Positions 18,392 through 26,478 of a stretch of DNA of 64,000 bases are shown here, in pieces. The notes under the pieces were generated by a model, which had not been told where the DNA came from, ran no database searches, and saw nothing but the letters and a program-made list of their open reading frames with translations. The first letter of the stretch is position 1; every line of letters begins with the position of its first letter. Location of the stretch: the NCBI GenBank assembly GCA_016699045.1, contig CP064957.1, positions 62,001 through 126,000 on the forward strand, written 5' to 3'. The stretch is from a bacterium (GTDB lineage: Bacteria; Babelota; Babeliae; Babelales; RVW-14). Position numbers and translations under genes: made by a program.

Positions 18392-19798
18392 ATGAGTGAC
18401 TGGTCATTGCCCAATATCGTTAGAAAAAGTAAAAGTGAAGTGCTAAAAAATTTACGTGCGGTTACGTATGAAGATTTTGACGAGGCGGCAAAAGAATTTG
18501 TTCGGCAGTCTGCCTTACGGTTGAGGGCTGGCAATTGGCTTTACGATACATTGCCCACAGAAGACTTTTTGGATGGTGAGGTTGGTGATTTTAAGATCTT
18601 GGAAGAAGCAAAGGCGCATAGATTTTTTACGCCTTTTGTTGTTAAAAAGATTTTTGAACCGGGAACGCGCATTGCGGTGATTGGTGATGTGCACGGTGAT
18701 CTTGAATCATTAGTTGTTATTTTAAATGATTTGCAACGCCAAGGTTTGTTAGACGAAGAATATCATGTGATTGCTGAAGATTTTGTGATCATGTTTCTTG
18801 GTGATTATAGTAATTATATGCCGCATAGTGTTGAAGTTGTGCGGCTTCTTTTTTATCTCCATCGCGTCAACTTTGGTAAAGTTTTTCTGATGCGTGGCAA
18901 CCATGAATATGCGCTATGCAACAAAGCATTGTATGAGCAATATGCAACGATTGGGCAACAAGATTTGGGCGAGCGTTATTCATTAATCGAAGAATTTGCT
19001 GAAAAATTTGGGATTTATTATTATCCCGATTTGTTATATTGGTACGATTATTTGCCGCTATCGTACTATATTGGTTGTACTAACGAGAAAGATAGTGTTA
19101 CTAATTTTATTAAATTTTCTCACAGCGGTATTGAGATAGGTTTCAACCCGCAGCAGCTTTTGGTAACGCGCGATGTGCGTTTTGAGTTGATTGAAGAAAT
19201 TAATCGGCACAATGCATTGCAAAAAATTTTGACCGAAAAATCGTTAAGCCATTTGCATAAAAGAATTAAAGAAGTGTTTTCATATCTCAAAAAGACTCCG
19301 CTTAAAAGTTTGGCAGCAACGTATACGGACAAAGGTGTTATTTATTTAAATAGCGCTGAAAATCTCAGTGCCAAAAAGCTTGGTATGCATTGGAATAACT
19401 TTTTGACGGAAAGCGAAGATAGTGGCTTTGCTGCTTCGCTGAAATACCAAAGTCTTTATTTTGGTAAAGAAATTACTGAATATTTTTTACAAAATCTTTC
19501 AGACGGTCCTGGTATTAACATTGCGGCAATTATGCGTAGTCATCAGCATTTTAATGATAAAGATGCTGCCATTAATTTTAAAAGTTCAATGCTTGATAAA
19601 CTTATCGAAAACAAGGGCTATGTGCGGCAATGGGATGGCATGGTGCATACGGTGGGCGATGTTGGTTTTACCTCTGGTTATAACAGTTACGTTATTGTCC
19701 AACTTGAGCAGGCATTGCCAGAATGGAGCGTAACGCATTTTTCTAAAAAAAATAGCGAGGCAGTTTTTAAGCAAACAACGCAAGCGATGCTTGGTTAA
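18392..19798 (+). CDS. PPP-like metallophosphoesterase
   Basis: 468 residues, cytoplasmic by sequence. The calcineurin/PPP fold is marked by GDVHGD at 98-103, GDYSNYM at 137-143 and GNHEY at 169-173, with later histidines in RSHQHF and the closing HTVGDVG. In canonical PPP phosphatases the second motif is GDYVDRG. Here the Asp-Arg pair is Asn-Tyr, so phosphate binding and acid catalysis should differ. N- and C-terminal additions of unknown role surround the core. It lies 18 bases after thrS with AGGATACCT upstream, so the two are likely co-transcribed. The substrate is unknown. Confidence 0.75.
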   Translation: MSDWSLPNIVRKSKSEVLKNLRAVTYEDFDEAAKEFVRQSALRLRAGNWLYDTLPTEDFLDGEVGDFKILEEAKAHRFFTPFVVKKIFEPGTRIAVIGDVHGDLESLVVILNDLQRQGLLDEEYHVIAEDFVIMFLGDYSNYMPHSVEVVRLLFYLHRVNFGKVFLMRGNHEYALCNKALYEQYATIGQQDLGERYSLIEEFAEKFGIYYYPDLLYWYDYLPLSYYIGCTNEKDSVTNFIKFSHSGIEIGFNPQQLLVTRDVRFELIEEINRHNALQKILTEKSLSHLHKRIKEVFSYLKKTPLKSLAATYTDKGVIYLNSAENLSAKKLGMHWNNFLTESEDSGFAASLKYQSLYFGKEITEYFLQNLSDGPGINIAAIMRSHQHFNDKDAAINFKSSMLDKLIENKGYVRQWDGMVHTVGDVGFTSGYNSYVIVQLEQALPEWSVTHFSKKNSEAVFKQTTQAMLG

Positions 19799-21009
19799 AG
19801 CAGCGCTTTGAGGCCAGGTAGTGATTGTTCTGCAAAATCGGTGGCAATAAACGCCAGTGTTGCCCCGCCGCCAGTTGAAAGAAAATCGATTTCAGTTTGT
19901 AGGTTGTTGGCAAAAATTGCGGCGACTGTGTCGCCCCCACCAATTACGCTCAGTGCTTGGCTGTTGGCGATTGCGTGGAGTATTTTGCTAGTGCCTTGCG
20001 CATACGCGGGATCTTCATAAATGCCCATTGTGCCGTTGGCAAAGATTGTTGTTGCTTTGGCAATATCTTGCGAAAACATTTCTATAGTGCCGGGACCAAT
20101 ATCAACGATAGTACCGTTACTTGGGATGGCATCAATATTGTAATAATCTGTTGGGTAACTATCGCCAAATGTTACCAGAGCATCGTGAGGTAGGTTGATG
20201 CTGATTTGTAGCTCATCGGCCTTGTGTAAAAAATTACGTGCAAATTCAACCGCACTCATATCAACAATGCTTTGGCCAATGTGGTAGCCTTGCGCCTGTA
20301 AAAAGGCGTGCGCCATGGCACCACCAATTAAAAATGATTGAGGCATGGCGTAGCGTGGTCGTTTGAGAATATTTTTTAATAGATCAATTTTATCTTTTAC
20401 TTTGTTGCCGCCTAAAATCATGACGTACGGTTGTTGCGGCTTTTCTTTAATGCTGGTCAGCATTGTCAGCTCTTTTTCAACTAGAAAACCAATTGAACGA
20501 TCTTCAGTATTAAATCTTTGCGGGAGCAGGGTGGTTGAGGTATCGTTGCGGTGCATGAGCGCAAACGCATCGTTGACGTAACAGTCGGCAAGGTTTTTGA
20601 GCAGGTCGGCAAAGGTGTTGGCAGATTTTGATTCTTTTTCGCCATGAAAGAAGCGTAGATTTTCTATTAAAAGAATAGCATGTCGATCGGTATGGCTTTT
20701 TGCTTCTGCTTTTAAAAGATCAATTTCGTAGATTATGTGGTAGCCACGTTTTTCAAACCATTCTACCAGGAGCGAGCTTGAAAGATTTTCATCAAAATAA
20801 TTACTGCGACTTAGCGCCTCTGGGTTTCCCAGGTGGGTTGCCAAAACAACTTTTGCGTCATTTTCGAGTAAATAGTCGAGCGTTGGCAGAAGGGCGGTAA
20901 GCCTGAAGTCGTTGACAATGACTTTGTCTGACAAAGGAACATTGAGGTCTGCGCGTACAAAAACACGCTTTTGAGCTACATTAAGTTGTTTTAATGATTT
21001 ACCGTTCAT
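19795..21009 (-). CDS. pgk: Phosphoglycerate kinase
   Basis: Glycolytic enzyme making ATP from 1,3-bisphosphoglycerate, 404 residues. The substrate motif VFVRADLNVPL is near residue 16, and the ATP-side motifs are FANGTMGIYEDPAYAQGT and STGGGATLAF. AGGGG lies shortly upstream of the ATG at 21009. It overlaps the end of the PPP-like gene by four bases tail to tail. It implies the cell keeps at least the lower part of glycolysis. Confidence 0.95.
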   Translation of the reverse strand: MNGKSLKQLNVAQKRVFVRADLNVPLSDKVIVNDFRLTALLPTLDYLLENDAKVVLATHLGNPEALSRSNYFDENLSSSLLVEWFEKRGYHIIYEIDLLKAEAKSHTDRHAILLIENLRFFHGEKESKSANTFADLLKNLADCYVNDAFALMHRNDTSTTLLPQRFNTEDRSIGFLVEKELTMLTSIKEKPQQPYVMILGGNKVKDKIDLLKNILKRPRYAMPQSFLIGGAMAHAFLQAQGYHIGQSIVDMSAVEFARNFLHKADELQISINLPHDALVTFGDSYPTDYYNIDAIPSNGTIVDIGPGTIEMFSQDIAKATTIFANGTMGIYEDPAYAQGTSKILHAIANSQALSVIGGGDTVAAIFANNLQTEIDFLSTGGGATLAFIATDFAEQSLPGLKALL

Positions 21010-21385
21010 TCATTCCCCTTGTTAAATATAATACCTTGTTTTCTGCTTGTAATTTAGTGGTTGATCAAAGCTATTCTTTAAATTCAATCAGTACCTGATT
21101 GGGGTGATAAAGATCAATAGTTTTGAGAAGTGGCTAGTGTTAGGTGCTGGTCATATTGGTTTTTTATAATTTTTGTTAGGGGTCTGCCAGGAAAGGCTTT
21201 GTTTTTGTGGTTGTTTTTAATTGGTTTCAAATAGGAATTAATTGTTTGATGGTGGGCTGTTTTGTGGCTTATTTACACACTTTTTGGCGTTTGAAGAATC
21301 TGGCAGCTTTGGTAAGATTAATATATGATAAATACTGAATTTATCACGAGTTTAAATAACTTTTTAAGCAAGGGGGGAACCTGCT
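21010..21385. other. Intergenic region between divergent pgk and the DK-repeat protein gene
   Basis: 376 bases without a credible gene. It holds the promoter listed at 21291-21318 and a 7-base inverted repeat (TGATAAA ... TTTATCA, 21326-21346) in the presumed leader of the downstream gene, which could be a weak hairpin or operator. Nothing else was recognised. Confidence 0.5.
21291..21318 (+). promoter_or_regulatory. Candidate promoter for the DK-repeat membrane protein
   Basis: TTGAAG at 21291-21296 and TAAGAT at 21313-21318 with a 16-base spacer, about 67 bases before the ATG. Moderate match to a sigma-70 site. Confidence 0.4.
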
Positions 21386-22081
21386 ATGAAAAAGAATATG
21401 AAGTTTTTAGTAATGGTACTTTTGAGCGGTGCATACTCGCTGAATCTTGTGGCTGGTGATCAGGCAGAAGATATCAATGGCCCCGTAGTTATTGCCACTG
21501 ATGATATGCGTAATGCATTAGTGAGCGAGCAAAAGGCTAATGAAATGCGTTTTCAGCAAATAGTAATGCTTCGTCAGTTGAAGGCTTTAAAAGACCAAGA
21601 AGATCTTTTGAAAAAACTTTCTAAAGATAACGATAAAGACAAAGACAAAGATAAAGATAAAGACAAAAAAAAGACTATTTCAGGAAATATTTATAAGCTT
21701 GGTGAAGATACGGTTCTCAAAGGTATTGATTTAAGCCGTCAGGTTTTAGTTTATACTGGTGGGGGGCTGATTGCTGTATTTACGCTTTCTGGGACATTGA
21801 TCTTACTTGCTAAATTGAATATCATAGAAAAGGCTTGTAAGGCTGTTAATCAAGCGGTATGGGAAGTTGCGCTTGATGGTTTTGATGGGTTGCTTAGTTG
21901 GCGCTTTGGTGACAATCTTGTTACCAATTGGTTTAGTGAGAAGCCTAAAAATCCTGTAAACATACAAGATCTTGATCTTGAGCAATTACTTGAGCAGCTT
22001 AAAGAAGTTGAACACAGAAATTTTTTAGCTGAAGAAGTTGAAAAAGAGCTTGCAAAATCAAGTAGTTCTTCTTGGTTCTAA
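21386..22081 (+). CDS. Exported/membrane protein with an Asp-Lys repeat
   Basis: Unknown, 231 residues, preceded by AGGGGGG. A signal peptide (MKKNMKFLVMVLLSGAYSLN) is followed by a helical region (KALKDQEDLLKKLSK), then about six Asp-Lys dipeptides near residues 76-92 encoded by a GATAAAGACAAA-type repeat. One membrane helix follows (GGGLIAVFTLSGTLILLAKL), then an acidic C-terminal tail ending in SSSSSWF. The Asp-Lys run could vary in copy number by slippage. No family recognised. Confidence 0.6.
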   Translation: MKKNMKFLVMVLLSGAYSLNLVAGDQAEDINGPVVIATDDMRNALVSEQKANEMRFQQIVMLRQLKALKDQEDLLKKLSKDNDKDKDKDKDKDKKKTISGNIYKLGEDTVLKGIDLSRQVLVYTGGGLIAVFTLSGTLILLAKLNIIEKACKAVNQAVWEVALDGFDGLLSWRFGDNLVTNWFSEKPKNPVNIQDLDLEQLLEQLKEVEHRNFLAEEVEKELAKSSSSSWF

Positions 22082-22096
22082 AATAATTTGATTATT

Positions 22097-22135
22097 AAAA
22101 AAGGCCTCATGTTGTAAAGCATGGGGTCTTTTTTT
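22097..22135. terminator. Rho-independent terminator between convergent genes
   Basis: AAAAAAGGCCTCATG pairs with CATGGGGTCTTTTTTT apart from wobble/mismatch positions, around an eight-base loop. It lies between the DK-repeat gene and rpiB and could serve both. Confidence 0.7.
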
Positions 22136-22147
22136 GTGAAGTGCTTT

Positions 22148-22576
22148 TTAAAATTTATCGAGCATGTCGAGTCGTTTTTGATAGTGCTCGCCTTTAAATG
22201 CTGAGCCTAGCCAGGCCGTGACAATCGCAACTGCTTGTTCGGGCGTGGTTAAGTCTGTTGCTAAAATCAGGATATTTGCTTTATCGTGGCAGCGAGCGGC
22301 ACGTGCAATCTCTTCGTTCCAACATAGTGCGGCATAAATACCTTTAAAACGATTGGCGGCGATGGACATACCAATCCCTGAGCCACACAACAAGATGCCA
22401 AAATCGGCAGCATGCGAGAGAACTTCTTTGCACACATGTTGCGCGTAAATTGGATAGTCGGTTTGTTGGCCAGACATTGTTCCTTGGTCTGACCAGACAT
22501 ATTCTTGAAAGTGCTTGATCAGATGTTTTTTAAGTGCGAATCCGCGATGATCAGCACCAATAGAAATCTTTATCAC
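22148..22576 (-). CDS. rpiB: Ribose-5-phosphate isomerase B
   Basis: Interconverts ribose-5- and ribulose-5-phosphate in the non-oxidative pentose phosphate pathway. 142 residues, normal for RpiB. Signatures: GADHRGFALK at the start, FGILLCGSGIGMSIAANRF with the catalytic Cys, and RCHDKANILILA. Its first 26 bases overlap the end of the lipoprotein gene upstream, suggesting coupled translation. Confidence 0.95.
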   Translation of the reverse strand: MIKISIGADHRGFALKKHLIKHFQEYVWSDQGTMSGQQTDYPIYAQHVCKEVLSHAADFGILLCGSGIGMSIAANRFKGIYAALCWNEEIARAARCHDKANILILATDLTTPEQAVAIVTAWLGSAFKGEHYQKRLDMLDKF

Positions 22577-23237
22577 TTAATAACTCCGCATGTTTTTTAT
22601 AATCTTTAGGGTCCCATGTTAAAAGAAATTCTTTAGTTGGTGATGCAATAACCATCGTAACTTTTTCGTGAGAGCTAATTGTCGTTGTTTTGTCGGCGCT
22701 TTCGCGTGGGAATTTTACCAAATAAACCGTTTTGTGTGGCGTAAAGCGATACCCAAAGAACGTTTGATATTCAGGTTCGATATCAATCTCTTGGATACTT
22801 TCAGCTTCAAGTCGTTGGCCGTTTGATGCTTCAAGAGATAGTGTCCAGTATGAATTTGGGTCATTTAATGCAGGGTTGGTGTTATCTTTTATTTCTGCCA
22901 AGACATAAAATGAGATTGATTCTGCGTTTTCTTCGTATTCTTTTTCAAGTAACGATTGTATTGCTTCACGGTTCTTGCCGCGTCGTTGAGCAAATTTTTG
23001 GGTAAAGGCGGTGCGGGTTTGGTCTGACAACAACAAGACATCAAAGACTGCTTCTGTTTTAAATTCGGTATACATTTTTTGTGAGCGCACATTGTTGTGT
23101 GTTATTTCTCGGCAATCTTGCTCTTCGCTGCCTTGCGGGAATTCACTTTTTACCACTTTGTGATATTTTATGCACGAGGAAAAAAGGCACAGGCTGCTCA
23201 CAATGCTGAGCATGCAACCAAGGTTTTTCATGATCAT
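22551..23237 (-). CDS. Predicted lipoprotein of unknown function
   Basis: 228 residues with a hydrophobic leader and lipobox LFSSC near residues 18-22, so lipid anchoring is predicted. The rest is soluble, with a C-terminal beta-rich part (VYLVKFPRES, VTMVIASPTKEFLLTWDP). No known domain recognised. Two start ATGs (23237, 23231) are both possible. It overlaps rpiB by 26 bases and is divergent from the LolC/E-type gene. Confidence 0.65.
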   Translation of the reverse strand: MIMKNLGCMLSIVSSLCLFSSCIKYHKVVKSEFPQGSEEQDCREITHNNVRSQKMYTEFKTEAVFDVLLLSDQTRTAFTQKFAQRRGKNREAIQSLLEKEYEENAESISFYVLAEIKDNTNPALNDPNSYWTLSLEASNGQRLEAESIQEIDIEPEYQTFFGYRFTPHKTVYLVKFPRESADKTTTISSHEKVTMVIASPTKEFLLTWDPKDYKKHAELLSDKDFYWC

Positions 23238-23353
23238 ATCGGTATCTTTCTTTGCTAAGGTCCTTACTCGCTATCTTTTTTTAGTGGAAATTAATAATTC
23301 AGCATATACCAGATTTTTGTTAAGAAAAAGAATATCAATAAAATTTGCACTAT

Positions 23354-23382
23354 TTGCAAGCCCTGCCTATTCACGTTACACT
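23354..23382 (+). promoter_or_regulatory. Promoter for the LolC/E-type permease gene
   Basis: TTGCAA at 23354-23359 and TACACT at 23377-23382 with a 17-base spacer, 40 bases before the chosen start at 23423. This position also argues against the longer reading frame that begins at 23345. Confidence 0.55.
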
Positions 23383-23422
23383 TTGTTTAATCGATTGGTT
23401 TATAACTTTTGGGGATATACGT

Positions 23423-24742
23423 ATGAAAAATTTGGCGTCTACGCTTGCTTACAAATATTTAAGTTTTAATAACAAAGATAAAAATATTTCATTCATGATC
23501 AAAGTTTGTTTTATGGGTATTTTTATCGGTACTTTTTCGTTGATGCTCACTTTAATTATAACGAATGGTTTTGAAAAAGTTATTCATGAAAAAATGCAAG
23601 GCATTAACGCTCATATGATACTTTATGCGCCCAAGGGCCAGCTTGATTATCATGCTTTGGGCAGAGCGATAGAGACTGAGTTTGGCGAGCAGGTGTGTGG
23701 CATTAGTGGCAGCAGTGCGCGCCAAGCAATTATTGATCGCGATAAAACACAAAGTGTGATATTTCTCAAAGGAATTGATCAGGTTCATGAGCATGAAGTT
23801 TCGGTGTTGCCAGAAAAAATTACGGCGCCTCGGGAAGAAGTTTTAACGCTTGATAGGAAAGATGTACTCAGTTTGTTGCTCCAAGATAACAATATTATTA
23901 TTGGGCAAAAAACCGCTGAGCATTATGGTTTGCAGGTGGGCGATACTTTGACGCTTTTAATTCCTGAACCAGGCGGACGTACGAAGATATTTTTGGATAA
24001 GAAGCAGGTGGTGGTAAGTGGCATTTTTTCGGTCGGCTTGGAAGAGTATGATAATAACGTTGCTTTTACCTCGCTTGATTATTTTAAAATGCTTTATAAA
24101 GATAAGGGAGTCGATCATATTAATTTGAAAATTAAAAAGGATTTTATTCCACGTCCAACTGATTTACGATCTTTGATTTCTTATCTTGGGCAACGCATGC
24201 ACCATTTTTTTTGTGCACAAGATCCTGAAGTTTTAGTTCAACAGAAACTTAAAGAGCGATTTCCGCATTTAGTGATTAATTCATGGAAAGAACTGTATCC
24301 AGCCCTTCTTGCATCGCTCAAACTTGAAAAATATGTCATGTTCTTTATTCTAGCGCTGATTACGCTGGTGGCGTGTATGAATATGATTTCTTTGTTATTT
24401 ATGCAGATTCAACAAAAACGTCGTGATATTGCTATTTTGAGAGCGATGGGGATGCCTCGTAAAATGATACAAAGTATTTTTGTTAAACTGGGTGTTTTTA
24501 TAACGTTCTGGGCAACCGTGTGTGGTCTAGGTTTGGCGGCATGTGCAGGTTGGTTTTTAGAGCGTTACCCATTCATAGAGCTGCCTGATGTTTATTATGT
24601 TTCGCATTTGCCAGCACGTATGGATCTTGAGATTTTTCTTGTGGTTTTTGTTGCCACCATGTTGTTAGGTTTTCTTGCAACGTGGTTGCCAGCCCGGCGT
24701 TCACGTAATCTTAATGTTGCCCAAGTCTTGCGTCAGGAATGA
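23423..24742 (+). CDS. LolC/LolE-family ABC transporter permease
   Basis: Inner-membrane permease of the FtsX/MacB-like family, probably for release of lipoproteins from the inner membrane, 439 residues from the ATG at 23423 (GGGGA seven bases upstream). One N-terminal helix near residues 25-50 is followed by a large periplasmic domain (about 50-300) and three C-terminal helices. The cytoplasmic loop QQKRRDIAILRAMGMPRKMI is the family signature, and the end LPARRSRNLNVAQVLRQE is typical. The ATPase LolD is not in this window. The neighbouring lipoprotein gene and the LptF/G-type gene elsewhere fit a two-membrane envelope. Confidence 0.88.
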   Translation: MKNLASTLAYKYLSFNNKDKNISFMIKVCFMGIFIGTFSLMLTLIITNGFEKVIHEKMQGINAHMILYAPKGQLDYHALGRAIETEFGEQVCGISGSSARQAIIDRDKTQSVIFLKGIDQVHEHEVSVLPEKITAPREEVLTLDRKDVLSLLLQDNNIIIGQKTAEHYGLQVGDTLTLLIPEPGGRTKIFLDKKQVVVSGIFSVGLEEYDNNVAFTSLDYFKMLYKDKGVDHINLKIKKDFIPRPTDLRSLISYLGQRMHHFFCAQDPEVLVQQKLKERFPHLVINSWKELYPALLASLKLEKYVMFFILALITLVACMNMISLLFMQIQQKRRDIAILRAMGMPRKMIQSIFVKLGVFITFWATVCGLGLAACAGWFLERYPFIELPDVYYVSHLPARMDLEIFLVVFVATMLLGFLATWLPARRSRNLNVAQVLRQE

Positions 24743-24744
24743 GA

Positions 24745-26331
24745 CTATTCTTCTTGTATTGCGCGAGGATATTGTTTCGAAAGCAACATTTTTAAATAAA
24801 CCTTTGGTAATACCTCTTTGAGAATGCCTTTCACTTTTTCACAATCAGTCATTGATACTTTGGCAGAGGATGGTGCAAGGCTATTGCTGCCTATTTTTGA
24901 TTTATGTTTTTTTGTGAGTTCTACATCTTCATTAATTGAGTAGGCGGGTAGTTTCCAGTAGTGGCCTAAAAACGTCGTATAAATTTTGTCATCGTGATAC
25001 GACAGTAAAAATACCATACGCATTGTTGCGTCGTACTCTTTGCCTTGAATGGTGATTGTTTTGGATGGTACATATTCTTCAGCTAAAAAGTCGCGATTTC
25101 TATCTTGAGCCCAATAGTTATATGATTTGTCTGGGTTGGCGGCGATGGCTGATGGATTTTTCAAAATTATTTTGAGTGTTGAATCCAGGTCATTTTTATG
25201 AACAATTAAAACGCCCCAGCCATTGGCGGCACTTAAAGGTTTTAAGACAATAATATCTGTTTTTAAATCATCAATAATAGTTTGAGCCAAATTTTTGGTG
25301 TAGATTTTTTTGTACGTTTGCCAACGTGGTTTATAGTCTTTGAGACGATCGTCATTAAAGAGAAGATTGGTGGTATACTTATTATTGACGTAAGGTGCGG
25401 TAACATTGTCTAAAACAATAAAATCAGGATAATTTTTTTTGAAGTCGTTTAACAGTGCTTTTGATGTGTAGTGATGGCGTAAGACTATAACACCTTTGCA
25501 ATCATCAAGCGTTTGAGGATTTTTGTTAATTGGTAGAGCGGTAAGTTTTTGAAAAAGCGGGTCTTTTTTAAGCTCGGTTATGGAACTAGCAAATTGCCCG
25601 CCAATATCAATAAATTTTTTTGCAGCAATAGTCGATTCAGCCCAGATAGACTCTGGTTTACGGCCAACATACCAAACAGGTAGGTTGAGTTTTTCAAGGA
25701 ATAGCCACATTGATTCCCAAATTTTGCCTTTACCGTAGAGTGTTTCGTGCCCTTTGAAATATGAGCGGGGGCCTTCGCCAAGTTCTAATATTTTTACGTT
25801 GCCATGAGCGTCGAATTTTAAATCTGAAATGATAAATGAAATATCAACAGGTAAGTTGGACTGCATTGACTTTGTTTCGGTATCATTGAAAAGAAGTGAT
25901 TGAATTTCAAGATCATTTGTTTTGAGTGCATGTTCTCGTGGTGTTTTGTTTGTATGGTCTTGAATGTTGGGGTTTGCTCCCAGAAGAAGGAGGTATTCAA
26001 CAGTTTGAGCGTTTCCTTGTTTGATGGCATGGTGTAATGGTGTTTTTCCCATTGAATCTTGCATATTGATATTTTCACCGTTTACTACAAGTGTGGTGAG
26101 TGTTTGAATGTCTCCCGAGCTTGCAGCGCTACACAGTGTGTTGAGTTGTACGGGATCGTCGTTAATGCGATAGCGTTTATTATTGTGTTTATCTTGATTT
26201 GAAAAATCATTGTTGTTGCGAAGTGTTGTTTCTTCCAAAATATGTCGTTTTTGTTTTACGGTAATGTTTGCTGAAAGAGTGGTTATCAATAGCGAACACG
26301 TGAGGAGTGAACGAGTAAGCAACGTGATCAT
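24745..26331 (-). CDS. Exported ankyrin protein with C-terminal ATP-grasp-like domain
   Basis: 528 residues. Signal peptide at 1-21, then two or three ankyrin repeats at about 62-150 (GKTPLHHAIKQGN, ANPNIQDHTNKTPREHA). The rest is shared with the next gene at 26479-28704: DISFIISD from 163, ILELGEGPRS at 181-190, then an ATP-grasp-like region with VNNKYTTNLLF (315-325), Lys364 and the glycine loop NGWGV, the Glu pair FLAEEY (415-420), DATMRMVF (434-441) and HYWKLP (457-462). These resemble ATP-grasp nucleotide and metal sites, so an ATP-dependent ligase or kinase acting outside the cell is inferred. The substrate is unknown and the family not known to me. Confidence 0.65.
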   Translation of the reverse strand: MITLLTRSLLTCSLLITTLSANITVKQKRHILEETTLRNNNDFSNQDKHNNKRYRINDDPVQLNTLCSAASSGDIQTLTTLVVNGENINMQDSMGKTPLHHAIKQGNAQTVEYLLLLGANPNIQDHTNKTPREHALKTNDLEIQSLLFNDTETKSMQSNLPVDISFIISDLKFDAHGNVKILELGEGPRSYFKGHETLYGKGKIWESMWLFLEKLNLPVWYVGRKPESIWAESTIAAKKFIDIGGQFASSITELKKDPLFQKLTALPINKNPQTLDDCKGVIVLRHHYTSKALLNDFKKNYPDFIVLDNVTAPYVNNKYTTNLLFNDDRLKDYKPRWQTYKKIYTKNLAQTIIDDLKTDIIVLKPLSAANGWGVLIVHKNDLDSTLKIILKNPSAIAANPDKSYNYWAQDRNRDFLAEEYVPSKTITIQGKEYDATMRMVFLLSYHDDKIYTTFLGHYWKLPAYSINEDVELTKKHKSKIGSNSLAPSSAKVSMTDCEKVKGILKEVLPKVYLKMLLSKQYPRAIQEE

Positions 26332-26427
26332 AAATACTCCCTTTTTTCTTTATGTTACTAATTACGTAGTTGTCATGATGGTACAAAACAACTTGCAATA
26401 AAGTCAATGGGGGGATCAAAAATGAAA

Positions 26428-26453
26428 AGAGGCTCTCGTTGGTGAGAGCCTCT
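26428..26453 (-). terminator. Rho-independent terminator of the second ATP-grasp-like gene
   Basis: A perfect 10-base inverted repeat (AGAGGCTCTC) around a six-base loop, followed on the minus strand by a T-rich stretch. It lies 26 bases after the stop of the 26479-28704 gene, so the ATP-grasp-like gene downstream needs its own promoter. Confidence 0.75.
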
Positions 26454-26478
26454 GGATCTTGACTTAGTGATAACGATG

